From Chrysophaeum taylorii (taxonomy: Eukaryota; Sar; Pelagophyceae; Pelagomonadales; Pelagomonadaceae), in NCBI GenBank assembly GCA_029834535.1, contig JAQMWT010000529.1, forward strand, positions 186,001 through 250,000: 64,000 nt of DNA, read 5' to 3'. Each line of letters begins with the position of its first letter. The first letter of the stretch is position 1. Below the pieces are notes generated by a model. That model was not told the DNA's origin. It did not search any database and saw nothing but the letters and a program-made list of their open reading frames with translations. This document shows, one piece after another, positions 10,532-21,485 of the stretch. Position numbers and translations under genes: made by a program.

Positions 10532-12892
10532 TTGTGGTTTGTTGCAACTCCCCTACTCAAAGAGCCAGAAAGCGCTCGAAAGGAAGAAAACACAAAAAAC
10601 GCAGGAAGAAGCATCATGCCAGGCACTGTCGTCGTCTTTGGGTTTCAGCTGCTCCTACGTCCCCCGCGAGTACGCAACGCGCGTCTCATCATCCTGTATG
10701 AGCTAGGACCCTAGCTCTTCTCGCCGGGAAATCCGCTGCTTAAACCGACACAGACGACGTAGGTGCGCGACCCGCGCGGGAATAATCCGCATCTGCTCGT
10801 GTCTTGACGATACCCCAGACACGGGCGTATAGTCTGTTGATTCGATGGTCGGGAGATTGGCCGAAAAAAATTCATCGTTGAATATCACTTGCGCGCGTCG
10901 AAGCTTTTTGCTTGTGACATTCTCCGCGTGCTTGGATTTATGGTTGGAACTTTGCGGGACGCGATGCGCTGACACGATAGCAAACAACGACCCAAAACCG
11001 ACAGGCAGACGTCCTATTTTTCGATTGCGACACAGACGTCGAAATCGTCGTCTGACGCGCAGATACGGGCGGTTTATCTGTGGACTACTCTAAGATCAGA
11101 ACACACGATATGGACGGACGCCGATGACTTGTCGGTTTGACCACGCGCGAGGGTGACTGACTGTATCGGTGCAATGGCCCTAACTTCGAACCTGGTTACC
11201 CAACAACTCCTTAATCTGCAACATCCCAGTTTCAAACTCGGATTTTGCGCGCTCTGATTCTCCGAAAGACGGATCCGATCCTCGAGCGCCGTGTCAGGGA
11301 GCGCGAGACGATCTATAACTATCGCGTATCGAATTTTTTGAGGACTTTGTGTTAAATCCTCTTGGCCATGAATGACTCGAGAGACCAGCAAGTTTGAATA
11401 GTACGCGGACACGCTTCGACGAACTTCGCGTAAACTTGCTTTCAACTTGCACACACCAGTACCTGCGCGTTTCGTAGGCAATGGTTGTGCCTGTTATTCT
11501 CGAGTTTTTGAACGGCATCATGATTATGCAGGAAATTAATTATCTCCGTGGCGTTGCCAATGGAGGTTGAGGCGCCAGAGAAGCTGAGCCTACGCCCATC
11601 GTCGACAAGTCCCAGCTCGTCCGCGATGCTGCCATCAGAGGCATAGCGCTTGGTGTGGAGAGGAATGAAGAGAGAACTTTTAGAAAGGCGCAGCCCAAAA
11701 ACACGTGGTTGGACGTCAGCTACACAGCGGTCGGGTCAAGTAGCTGAAGGATGCCGGGAGATGGTCAAGGCGCACGCGCCGCCGCCACCACCGCCGCCGG
11801 ATTTGCCTTTCGAGGAGTGCCTGTGGATCAAGAAGGCAAGCGCGGAGTAGGCGGCCGTCCTTGCTGCCAGGGGAAACCGGAAGACCCCCCCGTGGGGAGC
11901 CCACCTGCAAGGTGACCAATTTCGGACCGGTCAAATCGGACGACCGACCGAACTCGCCGCTCGACCCCAGCACTTCAGGGAGACAAGACCACGGGCCGTT
12001 GTTTCGGCCCGTTAACGGGACGGGTGTTGCCCATCTTGTTGGCGCGCTGCGCTGCGGAGAGAGATTTTTCCTTCAAAAAACTTACGGATATCCTGGTCTT
12101 TGGTCAAGGAGCTCATCATAAGTATGCTTCGAATACACTATAGCTCACGCTGAGATGGGCCCGTTCGACAGTATGCGGCCGATGTGTTCTTAGACGCGCT
12201 TTCCGTGCGGCGATCGGATCGCTCGAATTCAAGCGACGACCGCAACGGCGACAACGAGGATCTTGCTGTGTCGAGCGGATAAGCCGAATGAAAGCGGCAA
12301 GGAGAGCGCGGAGCGCGTGCTGGGACAGCGGCCCTCGAGTAGTAGGCAGGCGTACGCGAAGGAACGGCACTCGCGTCGACATCGTCGGCAACAAGAATAC
12401 TGTGTGCCGCCGCTTATTCGTCGCTAATTGACGCTCTCGACACAGTCCCGTCGGTGTGGAACGCGATTTCAGACCTGTGTAATAACGTGCGTCCAAGGCG
12501 CCGAGGCCGCGCGCGTCGCTGGCACCCCCTTTGATAGAGGTCAATCCAGCAAACCTCCGCACGCGCCCAGTAGGCCTGGGTGGCTCTGCGTCCAGCATTA
12601 ACTCGTCGTCGACAACATCGCGTTCTCCGTCAGCCACGACGCCGCAACGACGGTTCGTCTGGTGCGGCATCGCCTTTGGGTCGTCGTTTCCTTGGCTCCA
12701 AAAAGAGGTCCGTCGCGTCTCGGCGGCGTCCGCCTTTTCGCCCGTACCTCCTTAGCGCACGCGTCGCTTTCAATCTGTGACTTCGTGCGATGCTTTCGCT
12801 GAACCCCCACATCCCGACCGCGAGGCATGAGGCATATACGGTCACTTCGTTTAAAAAACTGTGCCCAATTATTTTGCCCACCTGCAGCCAGC
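10532..12892. other. Gene-poor stretch, possible old repeat debris
   Basis: GC content is lower than around the genes. Only short ORFs occur, for example on the minus strand at 11,074-11,481 and the plus strand at 11,650-11,850, none with a recognisable domain. The patchy composition suggests decayed repeats, but I could not identify a family. Confidence 0.5.
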
Positions 12893-13320
12893 GAGCTCAT
12901 TGGCTGCTGCTACGCTTCCGTGGTCTCGCTCGCTCGCTCGCTCATTGGCTGCTGCTACGCTTCCGTGGTCTCGCTCGCTCGCTCGCTCATTGGCTGCTGC
13001 TGCCGCGCTTCCGTGGTCTCGCTCGCTCGCTCGCTCATTGGCTGCTGCTGCTGCGCTTCCGTGGTCTCGCTCGCTCGCTCATTGGCTGCTGCTGCCGCGC
13101 TTCCGTGGTCTCGCTCGCTCGCTCGCTCATTGGCTGCGCTTCCGTGGTCTCGCTCGCTCGCTCGCTCATTGGCTGCTGCCGCGCTTCCGTGGTCTCGCTC
13201 GCTCGCTCGCTCATTGGCTGCGCTTCCGTGGTCTCGCTCGCTCGCTCGCTCATTGGCTGCGCTTCCGTGGTCTCGCTCGCTCGCTCGCTCATTGGCTGCT
13301 GCTGCTGCGCTTCCGTGGTT
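12893..13320. repeat. Minisatellite with ten ATTGGCTG (inverted CCAAT) units
   Basis: Ten tandem units of about 35-51 bp: TCATTGGCTG, then (CTG)n or a variant, then CGCTTCCGTGGTCTCG, then (CTCG)n. Units differ mainly in the number of CTG triplets. Each holds ATTGG, the reverse of the CCAAT box bound by NF-Y. A further CCAAT (AACCAATCAGCG) follows at about 13,333. The array ends roughly 440 bp upstream of the G-gamma-like gene. It is open in all three forward frames, so the long Ser/Leu/Arg ORFs here are artefacts. Confidence 0.9.
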
Positions 13321-13756
13321 GCTGATGTAAACGAACCAATCAGCGCTCGAGTTAGCTCGCTCTAGAGCTCGCACCACAAAATCATCGCCCGCGCCCTCCC
13401 CACCGCACAAGTGGACAACAAACGGACCTCAAGCAGACACCGATTAAGCCTCGCCGCGCTCACCAGGAACGCGACCTCGACGCGAGCAAGAGCACACAGA
13501 AGGAGGAGATCTCATCGCAAGAAAACCATGAAAAAAATCGCGCGCGTCGACAAGTAGAGTGGCTCGCTCGCGTGCGGCGCGAGCAGGACAAGGTTGTCGT
13601 CTGTCGTGAGATTGTGACGAACCAAAAAAATCGGCCATTTTTTGCAAACCCTGGGACTAACTGTGTAAGGTGAAAACCCTCGCTGATGAAATCGCAACGG
13701 TATTTATTTATTATTATTGGTGACGAGGATGATGTGATATTTGTCGCAGAAAAAGA

Positions 13757-13963
13757 ATGTCGCAGAGGACTCTTGGAAAGTTAGAAGGCGAGGTCGCGCG
13801 GCTCGAGAAGGAGCTCGAGCTGTTCAAGAAGGCGGAGACGATGCAGGCCGCGACGAGGTCGTTGTGCTTGTACGTGAAGGAGCAGAGTAATGAAGACCCG
13901 CTGTGCTGCGAGGGTCCGAACCCGTTCCACAGCACGCCCGGGGGTGCCGGGTGCTGCGGCTAG
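13757..13963 (+). CDS. G-protein gamma-subunit-like small protein (68 aa)
   Basis: A short acidic/basic helix (LEGEVARLEKELELFKKAET) leads into YVKEQSNEDPLCCEGPNPFH and a Cys-containing C terminus, GGAGCCG. This matches the G-gamma (GGL) pattern: an N-terminal coiled-coil helix, then YC..x..EDPLL, then NPF, then a prenylated Cys tail. Gamma subunits pair with a beta propeller and anchor the heterotrimer to membrane. Length is normal for the family (about 65-75 aa). The tail is not a classical CaaX box. The paired cysteines suggest lipidation, but the trailing Gly is odd. The stop codon lies in a CTAG that may also be the stop of a minus-strand gene. Confidence 0.65.
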   Translation: MSQRTLGKLEGEVARLEKELELFKKAETMQAATRSLCLYVKEQSNEDPLCCEGPNPFHSTPGGAGCCG

Positions 13964-14720
13964 AGTTTTGGAAGTTTGTCCCAGGCGACCTGGCCGATGG
14001 CGGCATCCTGGGCGCCGTGGAGCTCGTCGGCCTCACGGCCGGCTTGTCGCCGTTGATGATGATGATGATGTACATCACCGAGCTCGGCGCGGACAGAGGC
14101 CTCTCGGACACGGCTCCCGCTGCGATGGCGGAGCGGAGCTCGCCGACGCGGGGGGTTTGTTTTGTGAGGTCCGCGATATTATAATTAGAGTGGGAATCTC
14201 TTGCTTGGTGGGTTTTGGTCGGAGATTGTGGGGACTGTATCGGTGCGATTGCGGAGTTTTTGGGCGTTCGACGTTGAAGGGGACGGAGAGCTCGGTCGCT
14301 ACGTCCTCGGCGACAGCGTGATGGCAAAGGTGGCGCGTGTTGCCTGCGCTCATGAAGCCGACGGAGCGGTCTTCGGCCCGGGCGCACAGTACACTTGGCC
14401 GCGCCGCCGGTTCGGTGGTCGGTTCTCTTTTAAATACGCCGAGGGTCGCGCCGGTCTCTGCGTCCAAAAGATACCCGAGTACCCGGTCGAGATTCTTGTA
14501 GGCGAGTTTCCAGGTCGGGGACAACCCCCCCCGAGACGCAAATCCCCTCGATATGGTAGTCTGTTTGTTGGGTGTCCCCGGTATATGTGCACGGGGAGCG
14601 GTCGATCTGGCGAAGCCTCTACCGACTCGATCGCGTCGTCATCTGGCAGGATGTGGCTGTTTCCATCATCGAGCTCCAAGGATACAAAAAAGGACGCGGG
14701 CAACGTCGTCGACAGCATCC
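13960..14720 (-). CDS. Possible multi-exon gene of unknown function
   Basis: Protein-like segments appear on the minus strand in different frames: one around 14,400-14,530 (PTWKLAYKNLDRVLGYLLDA, then ETGATLGVFKRE), one near 14,070-14,180 (VGELRSAIAAGAVSERPLSA), and a C-terminal one (ADELHGAQDAAIGQVAWDKL, then PKL and stop) ending at the CTAG shared with the G-gamma stop. A 47-bp GT-AG intron (GTGATG donor) could join the last two in phase. The upstream joins are less clear. I recognise no family. It could be spurious, because plus-strand frames are also open. Confidence 0.35.
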
Positions 14721-14776
14721 GACCTTGTTATTGCGAAGAAGAAGAAGAAGAAGAAGAAGGAAGGTAGGTGGTCTTA

Positions 14777-15907
14777 TCACGACGCGTCGTCTCGAAGGAG
14801 GGTTCGGTTGACGTCGTCTTCGGTGAGGGGGTTACAGGCAAGAGCAAGGCGGCCCACAAGCTCGGCCGTCGCGAAGCGGCAGGTGTCGCCCGGCGCGGCG
14901 AGGCGATCCTCGAGAGCTGCGGCTGCTTCGTCGAGCGCCGCGGCGAGGTCGGGTCGGTGGCGGAAGGGAACTCTTGCGATGAGGCGGTGGAGGGCGCCAA
15001 GGTCGAAGCGCAAGAAGGGCCCGCGCACTAGGAGGTCCTTCAAAGTCGAACAAGAGACGGCGAGGACGTCCCCCGCCAGCCGGAGAACGAGGGCGCGGCG
15101 ATTTGAGGAGGCGTCGATCCACGCGGCGAAGCCGGCAAGCCGATCGGCCAGCTGGCGGTCGGTCGTAGAAAATTTGCGCGAGGCGAGGGAACAGGCGAAA
15201 CGAACGAGAGCGCGGCGCGGCGCCGCCTCCAAAGCAGTCTCGTCGACGAGACGCTCCCACTCTGTTGCCCCCGCGAACCAAAAGAGGTCTCGCCTGAGAT
15301 TCGCGTCGCCGCGGCGCATCGAGATGACTACGGTCCGTCGGACGGCTCGGAGATCAATTTTTGCCCGAAGGGGCTGCTGCTGCTGCTGCTGCTGCTGCCG
15401 AATCGCGAGCGCGCACACGAACGCGGCACTCGCGACGGCGCTCGAAATGGTCGCGGCCTCGTGGCGGGAATTGGACGCCGCGGTCGCGGCGAAACGCGCC
15501 GTCGCGACCGCCGTGTCCGCGATGGCGGCAACGGCTCGTTCCTTGGCCGCGCGGGCGGCTGCGACGACTAAATCCGGAATCGTGGTTGGAGAAATGGCCA
15601 ACGGCTCCCGCGGCTGGTCCTCGGTCATCTTTATCCTGAGAGCCGCCTTTCCTCCGAGGCTTAGCCACCGCTCCTGCGGAGTCAGGGCGCAGCTGCATTT
15701 GCCGACGACCACGTCCTTCTTGAAGAGAACGAGGAAATCGACGGTCTCCCCCTCCGTCGAGAAGCGGTGGCGCCACAAAGGACTCGACGACGAGGCCTCC
15801 TTGGTCCGGAAGACGGTCTTGTTGTTATTATTATTTATTACCCGAGCGACGCAGAGCGACCGGGACACGCTCAACCGCCGCGCTCCCACGATCTCGACGA
15901 GCATCAT
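14777..15907 (-). CDS. Unknown Ala-rich helical protein
   Basis: A continuous ORF of 376 codons from the ATG at 15,907; ATGs at 16,009 and 16,024 would add a membrane-span-like segment (WWFSVIEVVVVVLFLMMLVE), but the first of these lies in the shared 77-bp repeat. The protein has a basic N terminus, a Gln run encoded by CTG repeats (about 15,372-15,396), an Ala-rich helical centre and a C-terminal half with leucine-rich helices. I recognise no domain. It is divergent from the PP2A-family gene, with about 150 bp between starts. Codon composition and the lack of stops over 1.1 kb support coding. Confidence 0.55.
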   Translation of the reverse strand: MMLVEIVGARRLSVSRSLCVARVINNNNNKTVFRTKEASSSSPLWRHRFSTEGETVDFLVLFKKDVVVGKCSCALTPQERWLSLGGKAALRIKMTEDQPREPLAISPTTIPDLVVAAARAAKERAVAAIADTAVATARFAATAASNSRHEAATISSAVASAAFVCALAIRQQQQQQQQPLRAKIDLRAVRRTVVISMRRGDANLRRDLFWFAGATEWERLVDETALEAAPRRALVRFACSLASRKFSTTDRQLADRLAGFAAWIDASSNRRALVLRLAGDVLAVSCSTLKDLLVRGPFLRFDLGALHRLIARVPFRHRPDLAAALDEAAAALEDRLAAPGDTCRFATAELVGRLALACNPLTEDDVNRTLLRDDAS

Positions 15908-15979
15908 CAAAAAAAGGACAACAACAACGACTTCGATGACACTAAACCACCACCCTCTTTTTCTCGTGTTGGTGACAAA

Positions 15980-16056
15980 ATACCCCACAAACCCACCCAC
16001 ATCCTTCATGCTCCCCACACACACCCCCCCCTCTTAGCAGTCGACATTTAAAGACA
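15980..16056 (+). repeat. 77-bp dispersed repeat, copy B
   Basis: Identical by eye to copy A in inverted orientation. It ends 3 bp before the ATG of the phosphatase gene, so its 3' part would form that gene's 5' leader. Confidence 0.9.
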
Positions 16057-16059
16057 AAA

Positions 16060-17022
16060 ATGAATGTTGATAGGTGGCTCCAAGGTCTCGTCGACCGCGG
16101 CGAACGCATCGCGCGGGAGGAGGAGGTCCACGGTCTGTGCGTGTACGTGCGGTCCCTGCTGATCGAGGAGGCGAACGTGGTCGTGGTGGAGTCCCCCGTG
16201 ACCATCTGCGGCGACATCCACGGCCAGTTCCAGGACCTCCTCGAGCTCTTCAAGATCGCGGGCTCGCCCGCCGACACGAATTACGTGTTTCTCGGGGACT
16301 ACGTCGACCGCGGACGCGACAGCGTCGAAGTGTTGGAACTCCTGCTGTGCTACAAGGCAAAGTTCCCGAAGCGCGTGACGCTTCTCCGCGGAAACCACGA
16401 GTGCAGGCAAATAACTCAAATCTACGGGTTTTACGACGAATGCGTTGCCAAGTACGGGAGTCCGACGGTCTGGCGCGACTGCTGCAGCGTCTTCGACGTC
16501 TTGAACGTCTCGGCCGTCGTCGAGGGTTCGGTCTTTTGCGTGCACGGCGGTCTTTCTCCGCTCGCGAGAACGATGGATCAAGTCGCGACGATCGATCGAG
16601 CCGTCGAGCTGCCGACGGAGGGTGCGCTCTGCGACTTGCTGTGGTCGGACCCTTCGGAAGATGCGGAAGATTTTGTCGTTTCGAACCGGGGGGCGGGGTA
16701 CCTGTTTGGGCCCCGAGCGGCCGCCACTTTTTGTCGCGTCAATAGAATCGATTGGATCGCCCGAGCGCACCAGCTCGTCATGGACGGCTACAAGCACCAT
16801 TTCGACGACAAGTCTGTGGTGACGGTCTGGTCGGCTCCAAACTACTGCGGCCGCTGCGGGAACCTCGCCTCGGTCCTCAGGCTCGACTCCCACCTCTTCC
16901 AGCACTTCCTCACCTTTCGACAGGCGCCGTCCAAGGCGGTCCCCGTCGATGACGACAAAAACACCACCCCACAATTTGATGATGATGATGATGATGATAG
17001 AAGGGCGGCCATCTTCCTCTAG
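16060..17022 (+). CDS. PP2A-family serine/threonine phosphatase catalytic subunit (PP2A/PP4/PP6 type)
   Basis: 320 aa, the usual length. The metallophosphatase signature motifs are intact: GDIHGQF, GDYVDRG, LLRGNHE, then HGGLSP, RGAGYLFG, RAHQLVMDGYK and WSAPNYC. The CYVRSLL..EEANV segment and the length fit PP4/PP6/PP2A rather than PP1. The enzyme removes phosphate from Ser/Thr in complexes with regulatory subunits. An acidic Asp run encoded by GAT repeats precedes the end. The protein ends in IFL where these phosphatases normally end in YFL, the tail Tyr and C-terminal Leu being used for regulation and methylation. The ATG at 16,060 directly follows the 77-bp repeat. The stop shares CTAG with the converging gene. 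Confidence 0.93.
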   Translation: MNVDRWLQGLVDRGERIAREEEVHGLCVYVRSLLIEEANVVVVESPVTICGDIHGQFQDLLELFKIAGSPADTNYVFLGDYVDRGRDSVEVLELLLCYKAKFPKRVTLLRGNHECRQITQIYGFYDECVAKYGSPTVWRDCCSVFDVLNVSAVVEGSVFCVHGGLSPLARTMDQVATIDRAVELPTEGALCDLLWSDPSEDAEDFVVSNRGAGYLFGPRAAATFCRVNRIDWIARAHQLVMDGYKHHFDDKSVVTVWSAPNYCGRCGNLASVLRLDSHLFQHFLTFRQAPSKAVPVDDDKNTTPQFDDDDDDDRRAAIFL

Positions 17023-17587
17023 ACTACGGACTTTGGAGGAGGAGCGCTAGAAGAAGTTGTTGTTGACGTCGTCGTCTCTTTTGAAATCTTCTTCTTCCGG
17101 CAACACATGCAGCCGGTCTCCTCCTCCTCCTCCGATGGCTTGGTGGCGGAGGTCGGGATGACAACGGGGAGGGGAAGACCGAGGGTGGTGAGGATGGCGT
17201 GGTGTTCCTGGGGCGCGAGCTCCTGCTCCAAATCGGCCTCGGTCATCTCCAACCCTTCGTGCCGGGACGCGTCGACCGTCTGACTCACGCACACCTTCCA
17301 GTTCTCCTCCACAAAAACCGCTACGGCGCACAGGGCCTCGCCGTCGAGGCTCACGTCCAAGGTCTTCCCGACGGGTATCGTTTCGCGAATATTCTTTTGT
17401 TTTGCGGACCCAAAAATCGAATCCTTAGGTTCGAGTCGAGCGAAAAATTCGATGGGAACTTCCGTCGAATTCTTCACCGTAAACGTATACGCCCCCGTCA
17501 CCAGCGACGTCAGGTCCTGCTCCTTCCGCGGCGTTAGGACCTACACGCGCGCAATAACCGCTCATCATGCTTCACCACACGCACCAT
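17019..17587 (-). CDS. Unknown small protein (174 aa) with Cys/Lys motif near C terminus
   Basis: The main exon is 17,019-17,540. The frame has no ATG near its start. A 44-bp intron (17,541-17,584, donor GTGCGT, acceptor GTGTAG) would place a lone ATG at 17,585-17,587 before VLTPRKEQDLTSLVTGAYTF. The domain has beta strands (AYTFTVKNSTEVPIEFFARL, KTLDVSLDGEALCAVAVFVE), then an acidic linker, a GCMCCRKKK cluster that could be palmitoylated or bind metal, and a Ser/Thr-rich tail. I recognise no family. It converges on the phosphatase gene, their stop codons sharing one CTAG. Confidence 0.6.
17541..17584 (-). other. Probable intron, 44 bp, directly after the start codon
   Basis: GTGCGT donor and TAG acceptor. 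It supplies the only plausible ATG for the downstream ORF. Inferred from frame and splice sites only. Confidence 0.5.
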
Positions 17588-18777
17588 CCTCTAACGCAAA
17601 GTTTCTGGGATCCTGCTGGAATTCGCACAACTGGCGCCGGATATTTTAACATTTACCCTCCTCATTTCTGGATTCACAACAAAAAGTAGGTGACAAAAGG
17701 GAAAATTTTGGCGCGCGTCCTTTTGTCGCCAATTTTTCATTATTGTGGCGGAAAAAGGATATCTATCTTTTTTGTGTGACGCTTCATTGATGACTGATGA
17801 TGACGACTTCCTTGTGGCGCCGTTCTGGTAGAGATCCGTCCTTGTTGTACAGCAACCACACCACACCTTTCGAACGATGATCGATTCACTTCAACCTCAA
17901 CTGTTGTTGTCTCTCTGAAGCGACGGCGTCTGGGCGCCGAACGAGTCGGCTTGTCGTCGTCTCACAAACACAAACGCAACCCGCGCCCCAAAGAACCGTC
18001 CGCTCTCCACAACAAACTCTAATCGGAAGTCGATCTCGCGCTCGCTGTTGGTTCAATGCCCGGCGGCCCTTGATATTATCCAGTTGCTGTGCCACGAGAA
18101 ACAACGCTCGATGTGGATGTGGTCGTCTCGGATCGCACACAGTGCAGCAAGCGTCGTCACCCGTGGTGACGTCGCCTCGTGCATAATTGACGGCTACCTC
18201 CGCGTAGTTGAGGTGCAGGATATGGTAATAATGCGCTTCTTGCCTGACTACATTCGAATCCCGAACCCCTACAACCACCAGGAACTGCACCCAGATGCCA
18301 CCAGCGGTGCCACGGTCATTATTACGGTTCTTCCCTATGATTTGTCGCTTGACTGGGATCCTGCAGCGTGGTCTGTCCCGGCTGCCACCACGGTCATTAC
18401 GGCCCGGTGAAACGCCACCACCCCGCTGGTGAATTTCATCGGGAACCTTTGTCTTTGCCGATAAACCCTGCTGCGATGACAGTGACAAAACTACACGGTA
18501 CCATGCCCGCCGCAAGACCTCCGTGCCTGAATCCCCGAATCCCAGCTCCCCGGACCTCGGTTTGGCCACCAACCCATCGATTGTCGCCACCCGGTTTCCT
18601 GCGCGTGGGCCGCGCTTTGTTTTGCGAGTGATGGCCTCTGATATGATCACTCCCGATCATCTCTACGTGGCCAGCGACGAATCCGTTTTCAGAGCTGAGG
18701 GCGGCGCTGCTGTGCCCATTTCCGACTCCGCGCCTCTGCATTTTCGCTCTGACACTCCCTGCCCTGGAGCTCTATCT
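17588..18777. other. Accessory region without recognisable gene
   Basis: Short ORFs on both strands (for example plus 18,048-18,410) have no recognisable domain. The region borders a decayed transposon and may itself be repeat-derived. The CTCTATCT at 18,770-18,777 is repeated at 21,923-21,930. Confidence 0.5.
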
Positions 18778-18795
18778 AAAGAAGCTCACGGAAGC

Positions 18796-18965
18796 GGATC
18801 GTGTCCGCATCCGACCCGCGCATTTGGACCGTGACTGCAAGTGTCCGCGACCAGGGGACCTGCGAATGCGGACACCCTGCGGACACGGACAGCCAGCGGA
18901 TGCAGACACCTCGCGGATGCAGGCACCCAGCAAATGCGGACGCCTGCGGTGTGGGAGCGTCGCGT
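18796..18965. repeat. Left array of GCGGATGCGGACA-type words
   Basis: Degenerate short words such as GTGTCCGCATCC, GCGAATGCGGACACC and CGCGGATGCAGGCACC in both orientations. The same words occur in the right array. Confidence 0.7.
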
Positions 18966-21485
18966 CTCTCCGTGTCGCGTCTCCGCTGCTTGAAACAATG
19001 GGTCCAACCGCACTCAATCCTCGAGATCCTTTAACCTCGTCTCGTGAGCGACACAGCGAGCAAGAAGCGGTCATGACATCAGCATCGGAAGGGGAGCGCG
19101 GGGGTTCAGAAGGTGCTGCGCAGAGGAACCTCGTGTTCGAAGACTTTTCGAAGGACGTCGGGTACTAATTTTCCTTGCCTAGCACCTGGTGGAAGGGTGG
19201 ACTGCTGCTGAACGTCGAAGAGAGTGGCAGGCATTCGTCGTTGAGCACCAATCAAAGCACAAAATTTCCGAGCGGAGTGCAGAAAGAGGCGATAAAGATC
19301 TCATGTCCGGAGTACGAAGTCCACGACGACAGGGAGCGCGAGTTCTGGGTTGCATGCCGGAGTTCGAGGCCATTTCATTCGTTTGCGCGTCTGAAGGCGC
19401 GGTACGAGAAGATGAAGAAAGAGAACGATGAGCGTGTGAAGGCTCAGAGCCTCGTCAACGCCTATCGAGAATCGCATGCCACTGATGGAACTACCGAGGA
19501 CGAAGGGGGTGTCTCTGATGCCGACGACGATGAGGTGGCAAGCCTGTCTCGCTTGTACAAGTCAATTGTCAAGTCGTTCTTCGGAGTGGCGAACGGCCCC
19601 CTGGCATGCATGTCCACCGACGGCGGCGTTTCAGAGAAGAGCGTCGCGTTTCAAATGAGATGCATCCTACCGGGCGGCAACATGCTGCCACTGGTTCGGC
19701 AGGCTTGCAAGAGAAAGGATTTAATCAAGGAGCCATCGAACACCGGACGGATGTCTGCGTTTAATTAAGGGACACTAGCCGGCCATCTACGACGAATTTA
19801 TCCAAGGCAAGTCGCCGTTCTCCACCTCACAGATTGTCACCGGCGAGGTCCATCAAAGAAAGTCAACAAGGATGATGTCGCGCTAGAGATCGAGGACATG
19901 TTGCGCGAGGACATGTTGCGCGACCAGTACGAGAGCCTAGGTTTTGATACAGATGCGACTACAGAGACCGACGCCCCGTCTAGAGCCGTCGAGTCCGCTT
20001 CTTACTCCGCGTCTTTCGGCAAGGTTCCTCGGCCATTTACTGACTTCGCAGCTCGAGGCGGCCCTGCAGCCACCCATGAAACTCACTCCAGACCGAAGGC
20101 GACGTTCCAGTGGCCCCGACATGGAGCGAGCGTACGTTTATCGTTGCATCAAGTCGCTTGAGAAACGGGAGCTGCGTGTCCCAAGACGGCACACCGGCAC
20201 CGGCCCGAATCGCAAATTAGACGATGTTCCGTGGGGTGATGTTGACCATTGCATTCAAACATTCAGTTAGGTGCTTGTCGAAAAACTGAAGCGGCGCCAC
20301 CTGCAACGTGTGCCGGCGAAAGTGGTGATGATTTGATGCTGCTGAATCCAACGCTCAAGCTCAGCCGGATTCTGCCGCAGGCACAAGCCAAGCTCGCGAC
20401 TGTCAAGTTCGAGGCAGCTTGGGAGGAAGCAGTAGAGAGACTCGCTTCGCTTCAGCCAGAACCGACGCAGCCTTTGCCCTATAAGAAGAAGCGTCGTACT
20501 GCCGACTCCGATTCTGACTTCGACGACGATCTTCTCGACCTCGGCGATGACGATGAATCAGCGGATGAGCCAGTCGCTACGCCGCAGAAACACGACGCTC
20601 ACCGAACTGGCTAAGTTCCGGGCGATGACTTACGATACATACCAGCAATTCGTTGTCGAAGATGGAGTTCGCGGCAAGCGTCTCGATATGACAAAGATCT
20701 ATGCGAACTCGATGATCCGCGACGAATACCCGACGGCGACCATACTGTTTGAGAGTAAGGGCTGCGCACAGTTGTCTGAAGCTCACGAGGAGCGGGTCTT
20801 CAGGATCACGAAGCTGACCAAAATGCCGCTTCGCTCTCAGCCTCAGGCCCAGGCTGCTCAAGGCCTTCGTAATCATCAAACATAACTTCCCCGTTTTTCT
20901 GGAAGAAACTCGACGGCGGCATCGACTACGACCGGATTTGGGCGTTGTTCAAAGAAACGCCAAACACCACTGGTGCGCACGAGACAATCTCGAGTACGAC
21001 ACCGAGGCTGATGATGAAGAGTCCGGCGCCGAAAACACTTGATCGCAAGTAGTCCTCGCCCCTCCTCTGGGCGTCCTCTCGCTCTACCCTTGATGACGCC
21101 CTTCTTTTTTTCATTTCGCTCCTCTTTCATGTCTCCGCTTCCTGCGGCCCGCTCCTCTTCTCCTCGCACGAATACCGATTCCCGGCCCGTGGCTTCTACG
21201 CCATCTTCTCGTCGGCAGCTCTCACCCTAACTTGCCCTTGCCGCCGCCTCCTTCCTGTTCGCAGCACCGCCTGTTGCGTGTCCATCTCGCAGCGTTGAGC
21301 CGTAAGCCCAATACCGTCGAGCTTTTCCTGGCTCCCCACCCCGCCCGGGTCCCGGCGGGCTTCACGATCGCGCACTATCCACGTAAACAGGCTTCCGATC
21401 AAGCGGGCGAGGGCACAGTTACGTAATTGGACGTGTTTCATGGCAAGGGTGGCATAAACTCCAAGTTGCCTCTTTTCCCCTGCAA

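Noticed and set aside
12893-13320. CRISPR-like array
   Set aside because: Units are contiguous with variable CTG runs and no unique spacers, in a eukaryotic context. It is a minisatellite.
14553-16037. 494-codon plus-strand ORF
   Set aside because: Arg/Ser-rich antisense of the minus-strand gene 14,777-15,907, and it ends in the 77-bp repeat.
18240-18265. Possible tRNA T-loop (ATTCGAATCCC)
   Set aside because: No A box, anticodon arm or acceptor pairing at the right distances. I found no convincing tRNA, rRNA or snRNA in the window.
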